A stretch of DNA of 60,998 nt from Ectothiorhodospiraceae bacterium. Its GTDB lineage: Bacteria; Pseudomonadota; Gammaproteobacteria; Nitrococcales; Aquisalimonadaceae. The position numbers and the translations under genes were made by a program. The stretch covers positions 1 through 60,998 of the forward strand of contig JAFIFU010000016.1 of assembly GCA_020831885.1 (NCBI GenBank), given 5' to 3'. Position 1 is the first letter of the stretch. Every line of letters starts with the position of its first letter. The notes beneath the pieces are model-generated. The model did no database searches and had not been told where the DNA came from. It saw nothing but the letters and a program-made list of their open reading frames with translations. Of this stretch, positions 17,461 through 24,747 are shown one piece after another.

Positions 17461-18291
17461 CTATTTCGCGGATCCCCGTAGCGCGACAGTGCCATCCTCT
17501 CGGGTTACCCAGAGCAGGGCGCCATCGCCGTCCACTCGGCCTGATGCGGTTACCTCAGTGCCCGAGAAAACAGGTGCCTGTGATCGGTATTCGAACCGGC
17601 TGAGCGGGCGCCCAAGATTCTCCTCGGCAAGGCCGAACATCAGCGTTGCGAGCAGAGGGCCATGAACGACAAGGCCTGGATAGCCTTCTTCATTGACGCA
17701 GTAGGGGTAGTCATAATGAATCCTGTGACTGTTATACGTGAGAGCCGAGTAGCGAAACAGCAGCAAGGAGTCCGGCTTCCAGTGTGAGCGCCATGTCCAT
17801 TGTTCTTCAGTCGCGCAGGGCGGAGCCGGCCGAGCGGCTCCGGCTCCGCCTTCTCTGTAGACGATGTCCTGTTCGTCGTCCAGCCGACCTCCGCGGTCTC
17901 CCCGCATCTGGTGCCGCACGGTCACGAAAACGAGCTTTCCGCTGCGCCCTTCTTTTACTGCCACGTCGGCGATCGTGGAACGGAGCCGAACATGTTCTCC
18001 AACCTGCAACGGGCAACTGACATTGATTCGACTGCCCGCCCACATTCTCTGAGGATCGCCCGGCAGCGCTGGTAGAAACTCCCCTAGGCGCTCGTGCCCG
18101 TCCGGGCCGGACGCGACAGCACGGTAGAGCGGTCGGAAGTACAGCCAATGCCAGCATGCGGCAAGCGGTGTCCCGTCTGCGGGGATTTCCGCGCTTCGAT
18201 CCAGGGCCGCGTTGAAAGCGGCTACGGGCCATGGGTCAATGCGCTCTTCACGATAACGCTCCAACCCCACCCACTGCTTCGGGTCCTGCAC
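17461..18291 (-). CDS. MaoC-like / FAS1-like dehydratase-domain hydratase
   Basis: 276-aa hotdog-fold hydratase. The N-terminal half (about 40-150) resembles the FAS1-like dehydratase domain (HWLYFRPLYRAVASGPDGHE, MWAGSRINVSCPLQVGEHV). The C-terminal half has the MaoC-type segment RYSALTYNSHRIHYDYPYC, with the expected His/Asp pair, then GYPGLVVHGPLLATLM. This architecture is shared by mesaconyl-C4-CoA and itaconyl-CoA hydratases, so hydration of a branched enoyl-CoA is likely, but the exact substrate is open. It lies 45 nt downstream of the quinone-oxidoreductase-like gene in the operon. Confidence 0.82.
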   Translation of the reverse strand: MQDPKQWVGLERYREERIDPWPVAAFNAALDRSAEIPADGTPLAACWHWLYFRPLYRAVASGPDGHERLGEFLPALPGDPQRMWAGSRINVSCPLQVGEHVRLRSTIADVAVKEGRSGKLVFVTVRHQMRGDRGGRLDDEQDIVYREGGAGAARPAPPCATEEQWTWRSHWKPDSLLLFRYSALTYNSHRIHYDYPYCVNEEGYPGLVVHGPLLATLMFGLAEENLGRPLSRFEYRSQAPVFSGTEVTASGRVDGDGALLWVTREDGTVALRGSAK

Positions 18292-18336
18292 GGTTAGTTC
18301 CTTTTTCTGGCAACCAGAACGCGTCGATTTGATTCC

Positions 18337-19341
18337 CTAGCGGGCGCCGGTGATGGCAAGTATGGCTTTGCCGCTCACCTTCCCAGCCCGGACGTCCTCA
18401 AGCACGGAAGCGAACTCCTCGAGCGGAGAGACGCGATCGATATGTGGCCTCAGGCCACCGTTTCGGTACAGCTCGTACAGGTGTTCCTGCGCAGCGCGTA
18501 CCAAACCTGGTGTTCGATCCCGGTAATCGCTCCACTGCAGGCCCAGTACAGCGATGTTCTTGACCAGCAGATAATTGGAACGAATCGCGGGAATCTCTCC
18601 CGCTGCGAAGCCGATCACGACAAGCCGCCCGCACCAGGCCAGCGCGCGAAGGCTTGCTTCGAGTATGGATCCGCCGACGGGGTCTACGACGATATCCACA
18701 CCATGATTGTTTGTGACATCGAATACCTGCTGGCGCAGCAGGTCCCGGATTGGATCGGCCGTGAGGTCGATGATGTGATCGGCTCCATTGGCACGTGCGA
18801 TTTCCGCCTGCTGTTCGTTGATCACGCCGGCTAATGCTGTCCCGTTCAATGCCTTGACCAACTGTATTGCTGCCAAGCCGACTCCGCCAGCGGCACCATT
18901 CACAAGCACGCTGTTCCCTTCTCGGAATCCCGCTCGCTCGAGCAGCGCAAAGTGCGCCGTCTGATAACTTAGCCCGATGGCCGCAGCGTCTGCGAACGGC
19001 ATCGAATCGGGGATGCGGTAGCAACTGTCCCCCGGCGCGATTACCGCTTCTGAGTACGCACCAAATTCCACCTGTGCGGCGACGCGATCACCGGGCTTGA
19101 GGTCTTGTACGGCTGCTCCGACCTTTGCAACCGTGCCGGCGACTTCCTTACCCGGAGAAAACGGCAGCGGCGGTTTGATCTGGTAGCTACCTTCCATGAC
19201 CAGGATATCCGGAAAGTTCACTTCCGCCGCAGCGCCATGTATCAGGACTTCGTCGGGGCCGGGAGATGACGGCGAGATTTCCTCGACCCGGGCGTTCTCG
19301 ATCGGGCCGAATTCTCTGACAATCACCGCGCGCATCGGCAT
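18337..19341 (-). CDS. Zinc-independent MDR, NADPH:quinone oxidoreductase-like
   Basis: 334-aa medium-chain dehydrogenase/reductase of the quinone oxidoreductase group, without a structural zinc cysteine cluster. It shows VIVREFGPIENARVEEI, EVNFPDILVMEGSYQIKPPL, PFSPGKEVAGTVAKVG and the NADPH-binding stretch NGAAGGVGLAAIQLVKALNG. In a CoA-thioester catabolic operon such enzymes can act as enoyl reductases or on electrophilic ketones; the role here is inferred only from position. Two ATGs (19341 and 19335) are possible starts; CGAGG lies at a suitable distance from the first. Confidence 0.88.
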   Translation of the reverse strand: MPMRAVIVREFGPIENARVEEISPSSPGPDEVLIHGAAAEVNFPDILVMEGSYQIKPPLPFSPGKEVAGTVAKVGAAVQDLKPGDRVAAQVEFGAYSEAVIAPGDSCYRIPDSMPFADAAAIGLSYQTAHFALLERAGFREGNSVLVNGAAGGVGLAAIQLVKALNGTALAGVINEQQAEIARANGADHIIDLTADPIRDLLRQQVFDVTNNHGVDIVVDPVGGSILEASLRALAWCGRLVVIGFAAGEIPAIRSNYLLVKNIAVLGLQWSDYRDRTPGLVRAAQEHLYELYRNGGLRPHIDRVSPLEEFASVLEDVRAGKVSGKAILAITGAR

Positions 19342-19359
19342 GCTGATACCTCGGGTTGA

Positions 19360-20487
19360 TTAGCTGGATGGCTTGGCAACAAGGTCGTTATCCCTGCCCA
19401 ACGGGGGGTAAGACGCAGACGTTCCGGTTTGCGCGCGGAAAACCGGCGCAAGCGGGACGGGCAAAGCGTCAATCTGTTTGCCGTCATCACTTTCGAGTTG
19501 ACGGTCAAACAGGCGTCGGCTCTGAAAATGGGGGTTGGCCAGCGCCTCCTGAAGCGTCGCAACGATGCTGCAGCAGACATCAACCCCCTGGAATTTTTCT
19601 TGCCAGTAGGCTGCCGGCCTCCGTCGGATGCGCTCTGCGACAGCAGCGATTGCTTCCTTCGGGTTGGCTGTCTCACTGCGATGGGCTTCCGGCAAATCGA
19701 TCAGCCAACAGAAGTTGTCCCAGAACTTCTGTTCCAGCGGCGCAGCCGCCACAAACCGGTCATCAGCTGTCCGGTAGATCTGGTATCGGGGGGAGCCGCC
19801 TGTGACCAACTCATTCCCGGGACGAGGCCATTGATCATGCGCCTTGGCCTCCCCGAGGGCCCAGTACATGAACGGAAACAGGCCATCCGACATGGAGATA
19901 TCCAGATGATTTCCTTCGCCCGTGCGGTCCCGCTGGTGCAGCGCCAGCAGAATATTCATGACGGCCGGGTATGTGCCTCCGCCGATATCGGCGATCAATG
20001 CCGGAGGCGGGATGGGGGCGCCGTCCGCTCCGGCGCTCAGTCCCAACAGGCCGGTTTCGGCGATGTAGTTGAGGTCGTGAGCCGCAACAGCGGCGTTCGG
20101 GCCGGACTGTCCATACCCGGTGATGGAGCAGTAGATCAGGCCTGGATTGATCTCACGCAATTGCGGATATCCCAGACCGAGACGATCCATAACCCCGGGC
20201 CGAAACTGTTCGATCAGAACATCAGCTTCCCGGAGAAGCGGCATCAGTTGGTTGATGCTTTCCGAATCCTTCAGATCCAGGGCAAGACTCTTCTTGCCAC
20301 GATTGAGCAGTGCGAAATTCACACTGTCCTGCCCGAACTTCGGGACATAGCTGCGCATTTCGTCCCCGCGCCCCGGGCGCTCGATCTTGATGACGTCGGC
20401 ACCGGCCTCGGCCAGGATCAGGCTTGCCATCGGCCCAGGTAGCAGAGTGCTGAAATCCAGTACCTTCAGGTCCTCCAGCGGCCTCAT
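19360..20487 (-). CDS. Alpha-methylacyl-CoA racemase-like CaiB/BaiF protein
   Basis: 375-aa class III CoA-transferase-fold protein. It resembles the alpha-methylacyl-CoA racemase branch: SITGYGQSGPNAAVAAHDLN, YIAETGLLGLSAG and PPALIADIGGGTYPAVMNIL. His137 and Asp167 are 30 residues apart, the same spacing as the catalytic His/Asp pair of mycobacterial racemase MCR. A racemase would fit a substrate with a branch next to the thioester, converting it to the enantiomer that a dehydrogenase accepts. Its ATG overlaps the stop of the upstream gene (TGA/ATG), so translation is coupled. A true CoA-transferase role cannot be excluded. Confidence 0.82.
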   Translation of the reverse strand: MRPLEDLKVLDFSTLLPGPMASLILAEAGADVIKIERPGRGDEMRSYVPKFGQDSVNFALLNRGKKSLALDLKDSESINQLMPLLREADVLIEQFRPGVMDRLGLGYPQLREINPGLIYCSITGYGQSGPNAAVAAHDLNYIAETGLLGLSAGADGAPIPPPALIADIGGGTYPAVMNILLALHQRDRTGEGNHLDISMSDGLFPFMYWALGEAKAHDQWPRPGNELVTGGSPRYQIYRTADDRFVAAAPLEQKFWDNFCWLIDLPEAHRSETANPKEAIAAVAERIRRRPAAYWQEKFQGVDVCCSIVATLQEALANPHFQSRRLFDRQLESDDGKQIDALPVPLAPVFRAQTGTSASYPPLGRDNDLVAKPSS

Positions 20488-21146
20488 GTCGTTCCTCCGT
20501 CGCGCTGCCGACGCTGATGCGCTGCTACAGCACGCCTTGCTGGTGCATATGCGCGCCCGCCGTAAACCTCAAACAGGGCCCGCGTCACTTCGTAGTGGTG
20601 TTCCAGCCCCGAGCGTTCCAGCAGGCTGATGGGGCCCTCCGGATAGCCGAGCCCAAGCTTGAGCGTCAGATCCAGGTCGTCAGCCGAGGCGAGGCGCTCA
20701 TCGAGCCGCCGCAACGCCTCGTTGTAATAGGGCCGAACAAGCTGATCGATGATTCGGCCAGCGAAATCTCCACAAACCGCGACATCCAGACCCGCGTTCT
20801 CAAACAGCGTTACGGCGGTCCGGATAGCGGATTCGTCAGAGTTCGGCTGCCGCACCAGTTCAACCAGATCTGACGGTGCATCCTCACCGAGCCGGAATCG
20901 GGAGAATCCAAGAACGTTCGAACCTTCTTCACCCCGGCTTTCGCCTGTGTGGCCGCCCAGCGTGTCGGTATATAACTCGACCAGGATCACCGCTTTGCTG
21001 TCGGTGTCCGGAATGTCGGCCAGCCGTGCTCCTGCGTCCGGGCCCACCAGAACCTGAATGTCCGCATCGTCGCTTGCGCTGGCGAGAAAGGCACTCCCCT
21101 CCGGGAATGAACGGCTTGTGCCAGTAGAAATCACGGAATACTGCAT
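20484..21146 (-). CDS. Partial 3-hydroxyacyl-CoA dehydrogenase-like protein (C-terminal domain with degenerate N-terminus)
   Basis: 220-aa protein. Its C-terminal ~100 residues match the 3-hydroxyacyl-CoA dehydrogenase C-terminal domain (DFAGRIIDQLVRPYYNEALR, then DLDLTLKLGLGYPEGPISLL). The N-terminal half lacks a GxGxxG nucleotide loop and only loosely recalls the Rossmann domain (SNVLGFSRFRLGEDAPSDLV). It probably partners the complete dehydrogenase encoded 4 nt upstream rather than acting alone (inference). The start is ATG 21146 with GGAGG upstream; the longer open frame is rejected because it would overlap the upstream gene extensively. Confidence 0.78.
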   Translation of the reverse strand: MQYSVISTGTSRSFPEGSAFLASASDDADIQVLVGPDAGARLADIPDTDSKAVILVELYTDTLGGHTGESRGEEGSNVLGFSRFRLGEDAPSDLVELVRQPNSDESAIRTAVTLFENAGLDVAVCGDFAGRIIDQLVRPYYNEALRRLDERLASADDLDLTLKLGLGYPEGPISLLERSGLEHHYEVTRALFEVYGGRAYAPARRAVAAHQRRQRDGGTT

Positions 21147-21150
21147 GCGC

Positions 21151-22026
21151 TTAGCCTCCGAACATCGCATCGCGGTCATAGGTGTAGAAGCCTTGGCCGG
21201 TTTTCCGGCCCAGGCGCCCGGCGGCAACCATCCGCTTGAGCAACGGAGGACACGCGGCACGCGGATCATTGGTAACGGCATGGAAGGCCTCGCAGAGGCG
21301 AATCTGCGTATCGAGGCCAATCATGTCGAGCAATTCGCAGGGCCCCATGGGGTAACCCAGGCCCTTCTTGATTGCGCGGTCCAGATCGGCTGGCTCCGCC
21401 ACTCCGGACTCGATCAGCCTGATCGCGTCGTTGTTAAACGGCACCAGGAAGTAGTTCAGAATGAACCCCGGCGTATCCTGGGTCTTCACTGGTTGCTGCC
21501 CCAATGCTTCGCAGAAGGCCCATGCCGTGTGGAAGGTCTCTTCAGAAGTGTTCAGTCCCGGAGACATTTCCACCAGTTTCATCACCTGGGCAGGTAGGCA
21601 GAAGTGCATCCCGACCACGCGGTCATCGCGGTTCGATCCGCCGGCAATCTCGCTGATGGAGAGCGTCGACGTGTTGGAGGCGAAGATAGTGTGTTCCGGG
21701 CAGATCTCATCGAGTTGACTCATCAGGTCGTGCTTGACGCCCAGGTCCTCGAAAACGGCCTCGATGACGAGGTCGCACTGTCCCAGCGCCCCCAACTCCG
21801 TTGTGTTCTGCATGCGCTGCAGGGCCTGCTCCTTCTGCTCCTCAGTCAGCTTGCCCTTGGTTACCGACCTGGAGAAGAAGCCCTCGGTCTGTTTCCTCGC
21901 TTTCGCGAGGGTGTCCTGGTTGAGGTCAAACAGCACAGTGTCGAACCCGGCGCGGGCCACCACGATCGCGATCCCGGCGCCCATGGTGCCGGCGCCGGCG
22001 ACGCCCACGGTTTTGATCTTGCTCAT
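21151..22026 (-). CDS. 3-hydroxyacyl-CoA dehydrogenase
   Basis: 291-aa NAD-dependent dehydrogenase oxidising 3-hydroxyacyl-CoA to 3-ketoacyl-CoA in beta-oxidation. The Rossmann loop is GVAGAGTMGAG (residues 8-18). The catalytic region reads GMHFCLPAQVMKLVEM, with His141 and Glu153 present. The Asn usual after the His (HFxNP) is Leu here. The C-terminal domain has DTPGFILNYFLVPFNNDAIR and LDRAIKKGLGYPMGPCELLD. ATG 22026 has AGGAG at good spacing and the stop of the acyl-CoA dehydrogenase gene is 10 nt upstream of it. It probably acts on the ring-opened chain. Confidence 0.92.
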   Translation of the reverse strand: MSKIKTVGVAGAGTMGAGIAIVVARAGFDTVLFDLNQDTLAKARKQTEGFFSRSVTKGKLTEEQKEQALQRMQNTTELGALGQCDLVIEAVFEDLGVKHDLMSQLDEICPEHTIFASNTSTLSISEIAGGSNRDDRVVGMHFCLPAQVMKLVEMSPGLNTSEETFHTAWAFCEALGQQPVKTQDTPGFILNYFLVPFNNDAIRLIESGVAEPADLDRAIKKGLGYPMGPCELLDMIGLDTQIRLCEAFHAVTNDPRAACPPLLKRMVAAGRLGRKTGQGFYTYDRDAMFGG

Positions 22027-22036
22027 CGTTTTGCTC

Positions 22037-23203
22037 CTAACGCTGAAGGAAGCTGCGGCCAATCAACTGGCGGTGAATCTGGTTCGTACCTTCCCAGATC
22101 TGGGTAAGCTTGGCGTCACGCATCAGCCGCTCCACCCTGTAATCGCGGCAATAGCCGTATCCGCCATGCAGTTGGACGGCGTCCGTGGTGACGCGCATGG
22201 CGAGATCGGACGCACGTTGCTTGGCGATGGAAGCCTCGATGGAGAAATCCTCGGCGCCGGAGTCCACCAGGCGTGCGACATGCCAGAGCCAGTTCTCGCA
22301 GAGTGCGAGTTCGGTTGCCAGGTCGGCAACCATGAACTGCACGCCCTGGAACTCGAGGACCTTGCGACCACCTTGTTCGCGTTCGTTGATGTAGGCAACG
22401 GCGTCGTCGAAGGCAGCCTTGGCGATCCCCAGGGCTTGGGCAGCGACGCTCGGTCGTGACTTGTTCAGGGATGCAAGCAGGATAGGCAGCCCGTCGCCGG
22501 GTTCGCATATCAGGTTTGCCCGCGGAACGCGGCAATTGTCGAAGGAAAGCGTTGCCGTGCTGGAGGCGCGATGCCCCATCTTGTCTTCCTTGCGCAACAC
22601 CTGCAGGCCAGGCGTGCCCTTCTCGATGATCAGCGCGGAGATCGCCCGCTTGGGGTCATCAATCTCGGACCACTTCCCGAACACCAGATACAGGTCAGCC
22701 ACGTCGCCGGAAGTGATGAACGTCTTCCCGCCATTGATGACAATGTGGTCGCCGTCGGGAATGAACTGGGTCCGCATGCCCGTCGCATTGGAGCCGGCTG
22801 AAGGTTCTGTGATGCACAGGGACGCAAGCCCGCCATCCAGCATGGTTGGCAGAAAGCGTCTGCGTTGTTCCTCGGTTCCGAAGTCGATCAGTGGCTTGAT
22901 TGCATGGAAATTCGTTGCCCAGATCACCCCGGTGGAGGCGCAAGCCTTGCTGATCTCAATGACGCAATGGAGGTAGGCGGCGTAGGAGAGTCCGGCCCCA
23001 CCGTGCTCCTCGGGGATGAAGATTCCGTTCAATCCAATGTCGTTGAGCAGGCGTACGTTCTCCCAGGGAAATTCGTTGCGCTCGTCATAGCCTGCTGCAC
23101 GTGGCTTGAACTCCTTCTCAGCGATCTCAACCACGGTTTTCACGATCTCCGCTTCCTCGGGTGCAAGGGCGTCAAGCGGGCCGATCCGATCAAGCATGTT
23201 CAT
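22037..23203 (-). CDS. Acyl-CoA dehydrogenase
   Basis: 388-aa FAD flavoprotein that introduces an alpha-beta double bond into an acyl-CoA and passes electrons to ETF. Features: GIFIPEEHGGAGLSYAAYLH, LCITEPSAGSNATGMRTQF, GGKTFITSGDVADLYLVFGK, RASSTATLSFDNCRVPRAN and the C-terminal LTQIWEGTNQIHRQLIGRS, with the catalytic Glu in IWEGTNQ. Within a ring-opening operon its most economical role is the AliB-like oxidation of an alicyclic acyl-CoA to the 1-ene (inference); a straight-chain role in later beta-oxidation is also possible. It lies 26 nt downstream of the SDR gene. Confidence 0.93.
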   Translation of the reverse strand: MNMLDRIGPLDALAPEEAEIVKTVVEIAEKEFKPRAAGYDERNEFPWENVRLLNDIGLNGIFIPEEHGGAGLSYAAYLHCVIEISKACASTGVIWATNFHAIKPLIDFGTEEQRRRFLPTMLDGGLASLCITEPSAGSNATGMRTQFIPDGDHIVINGGKTFITSGDVADLYLVFGKWSEIDDPKRAISALIIEKGTPGLQVLRKEDKMGHRASSTATLSFDNCRVPRANLICEPGDGLPILLASLNKSRPSVAAQALGIAKAAFDDAVAYINEREQGGRKVLEFQGVQFMVADLATELALCENWLWHVARLVDSGAEDFSIEASIAKQRASDLAMRVTTDAVQLHGGYGYCRDYRVERLMRDAKLTQIWEGTNQIHRQLIGRSFLQR

Positions 23204-23228
23204 GTGCGCTCCAGTTCAAAGATTGCGG

Positions 23229-23972
23229 CTACAGGGTGACGCCCTGTCCGCCATCGACGTAGATGGTCTCCCCTGTCAGGAACGGCATGTTCTCGACAAA
23301 GACTGCTCCAACGAGTTGACCGATTTCATCTGGTTGGGCGGCCCGCTGAACGGGAATCCGGGAACGCAGGTAACGCTGGAATTTTTCCTGCTCCAGGTAT
23401 TCCCTGTTCAGATCGGTCGCCACGAACCCTGGCGCCACGTTCACCACGCGAATTCCATCCCGCGCCCACTCCACTGCCAGACAGCGCGACACCGCGCCGA
23501 CAGCGGCTTTCGAGGCACAGTAGGCGGCATTGCCTGGAACCCCCGAACGGTCGTAGAACGATCCAATGTTGACGATCATTCCGCCCGAGGCTTTCAGGTA
23601 CGGATAGGCGAGCTGCGAAACCCTGAAGGGGCCGATCACGTTGGTGTGCAGCACCTTGTCGAAGTCCTCGGCCGGGAACTCGGTGCTGGGTCCGTCAAGG
23701 TGAATACCCGCGTTGTTCACCAGGCCGTCTATCTGGCCATGTGCCTCTGCGATGGTCGCTAGCGTTTTTTCCATGCCGCTTGCATCGGTGACATCTCCCG
23801 CATAGGCATGGATGCGCCCCGCGAAATCGGACGGCACCTGAACGTCTTCAACCCCGTGGCCCTTTCGGCTGATGCAGGCGACCTGGAAACCACGCCCTGC
23901 GAGGTTCCGGACAATGGAAGACCCTATGCCGCGGCTGCCACCTGTGACGACTATGCACTTGGATTCATTCAT
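23229..23972 (-). CDS. Short-chain dehydrogenase/reductase
   Basis: 247-aa classical SDR. NAD(P) motif VTGGSRGIGSSIVRNLAGRG, structural NNAG in GLVNNAGIHLDGPST, catalytic Ser in NIGSFYDRSG and Tyr/Lys in AAYCASKAAVGAVSR. By context it is the candidate for oxidising a ring 2-hydroxyacyl-CoA to the 2-ketoacyl-CoA, the BadH step before ring hydrolysis; overall similarity to BadH is only at family level. Its ATG sits just past the stop of the enoyl-CoA hydratase gene, so the two are translationally close. Confidence 0.9.
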   Translation of the reverse strand: MNESKCIVVTGGSRGIGSSIVRNLAGRGFQVACISRKGHGVEDVQVPSDFAGRIHAYAGDVTDASGMEKTLATIAEAHGQIDGLVNNAGIHLDGPSTEFPAEDFDKVLHTNVIGPFRVSQLAYPYLKASGGMIVNIGSFYDRSGVPGNAAYCASKAAVGAVSRCLAVEWARDGIRVVNVAPGFVATDLNREYLEQEKFQRYLRSRIPVQRAAQPDEIGQLVGAVFVENMPFLTGETIYVDGGQGVTL

Positions 23973-23973
23973 G

Positions 23974-24747
23974 TCACGCGTCCTTAAAATCCGGTTTCCG
24001 CTTTTCCGCGAATGCGCTCATGCCCTCCGCAGCATCCGATGTCTGATAGGCCAGCGTGGAGAGATCCGCCTCTATCCTCAGCCCGTCATGCACGGGCACA
24101 TCCAGTGCCCGCTGTACAGCTTCTCGTGCAAACCCCAGGGAGAGCAGGCTGAAACCGGAGAACTCCCGGGCGAACGCGACGCCCGCCTGCAGTGGGTCGG
24201 CTTCCGGTTCCAGCAACCGGTTGACCAGGCCAACGCGCTCCGCTTCCTCCGGCCTGACGGCGCGTCCGGTCATGATCAGTTCCAACGCTCGTGCCTCCCC
24301 AATAAGCCGGGGCAAACGCTGTGTGCCGCCATAGCCGGGAATCAGGCCCAACTTGATCTCGGGTAGCCCGAGCCGCGCATCCGAGGCGGCTACGCGGAAG
24401 GTACATGCCATCGCCAGCTCCAGCCCTCCGCCAAAGGCGTAGCCATTAATGATCGCAACCGACGGAATGGGGAGCATCGCCAGTTTCTGAAAAACACGTT
24501 GACCGAACTCGGCACCGCGCTTCTGGTCGATCAGCTTCCGGTTCATCAGCTCCTTGATATCAGCGCCAGCGCAGAATGCCTTGCCCCCGGCGCCAATGAT
24601 CAGCAGTGCACGGGCATCACCTTCGGCGACCCTGTCGAACGCCTGATCCAGATCGCGTAGAATGTCGAAGCTGAGCGCGTTCAGCGCTTCGGGTCGATTC
24701 AACCGAAGAACGGCAAATTCGTCGTGGCGTTCGAGCTCAACCGTCAT
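23974..24747 (-). CDS. Enoyl-CoA hydratase (crotonase fold)
   Basis: 257-aa crotonase. The oxyanion loop reads KAFCAGADIKELMNRK. Both catalytic glutamates are present: Glu110 in GGGLELAMACTFRVAAS and Glu130 in LGLPEIKLGLIPGYGGTQRL, so a genuine hydratase is expected. In the operon it fits hydration of a ring enoyl-CoA (BadK-like step) or of a chain intermediate. The start is ATG 24747 with AAGGAGAC upstream; it overlaps the end of the ligase gene by 11 nt, indicating coupled translation. A longer open frame upstream is rejected for lack of homology. Confidence 0.91.
   Translation of the reverse strand: MTVELERHDEFAVLRLNRPEALNALSFDILRDLDQAFDRVAEGDARALLIIGAGGKAFCAGADIKELMNRKLIDQKRGAEFGQRVFQKLAMLPIPSVAIINGYAFGGGLELAMACTFRVAASDARLGLPEIKLGLIPGYGGTQRLPRLIGEARALELIMTGRAVRPEEAERVGLVNRLLEPEADPLQAGVAFAREFSGFSLLSLGFAREAVQRALDVPVHDGLRIEADLSTLAYQTSDAAEGMSAFAEKRKPDFKDA

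Noticed and set aside
15310-20487. Naming the distal genes as an itaconate degradation operon
   Set aside because: The CitE-type citramalyl-CoA lyase is missing and the CaiB/BaiF enzyme looks more like a racemase, so only a loose resemblance can be claimed.
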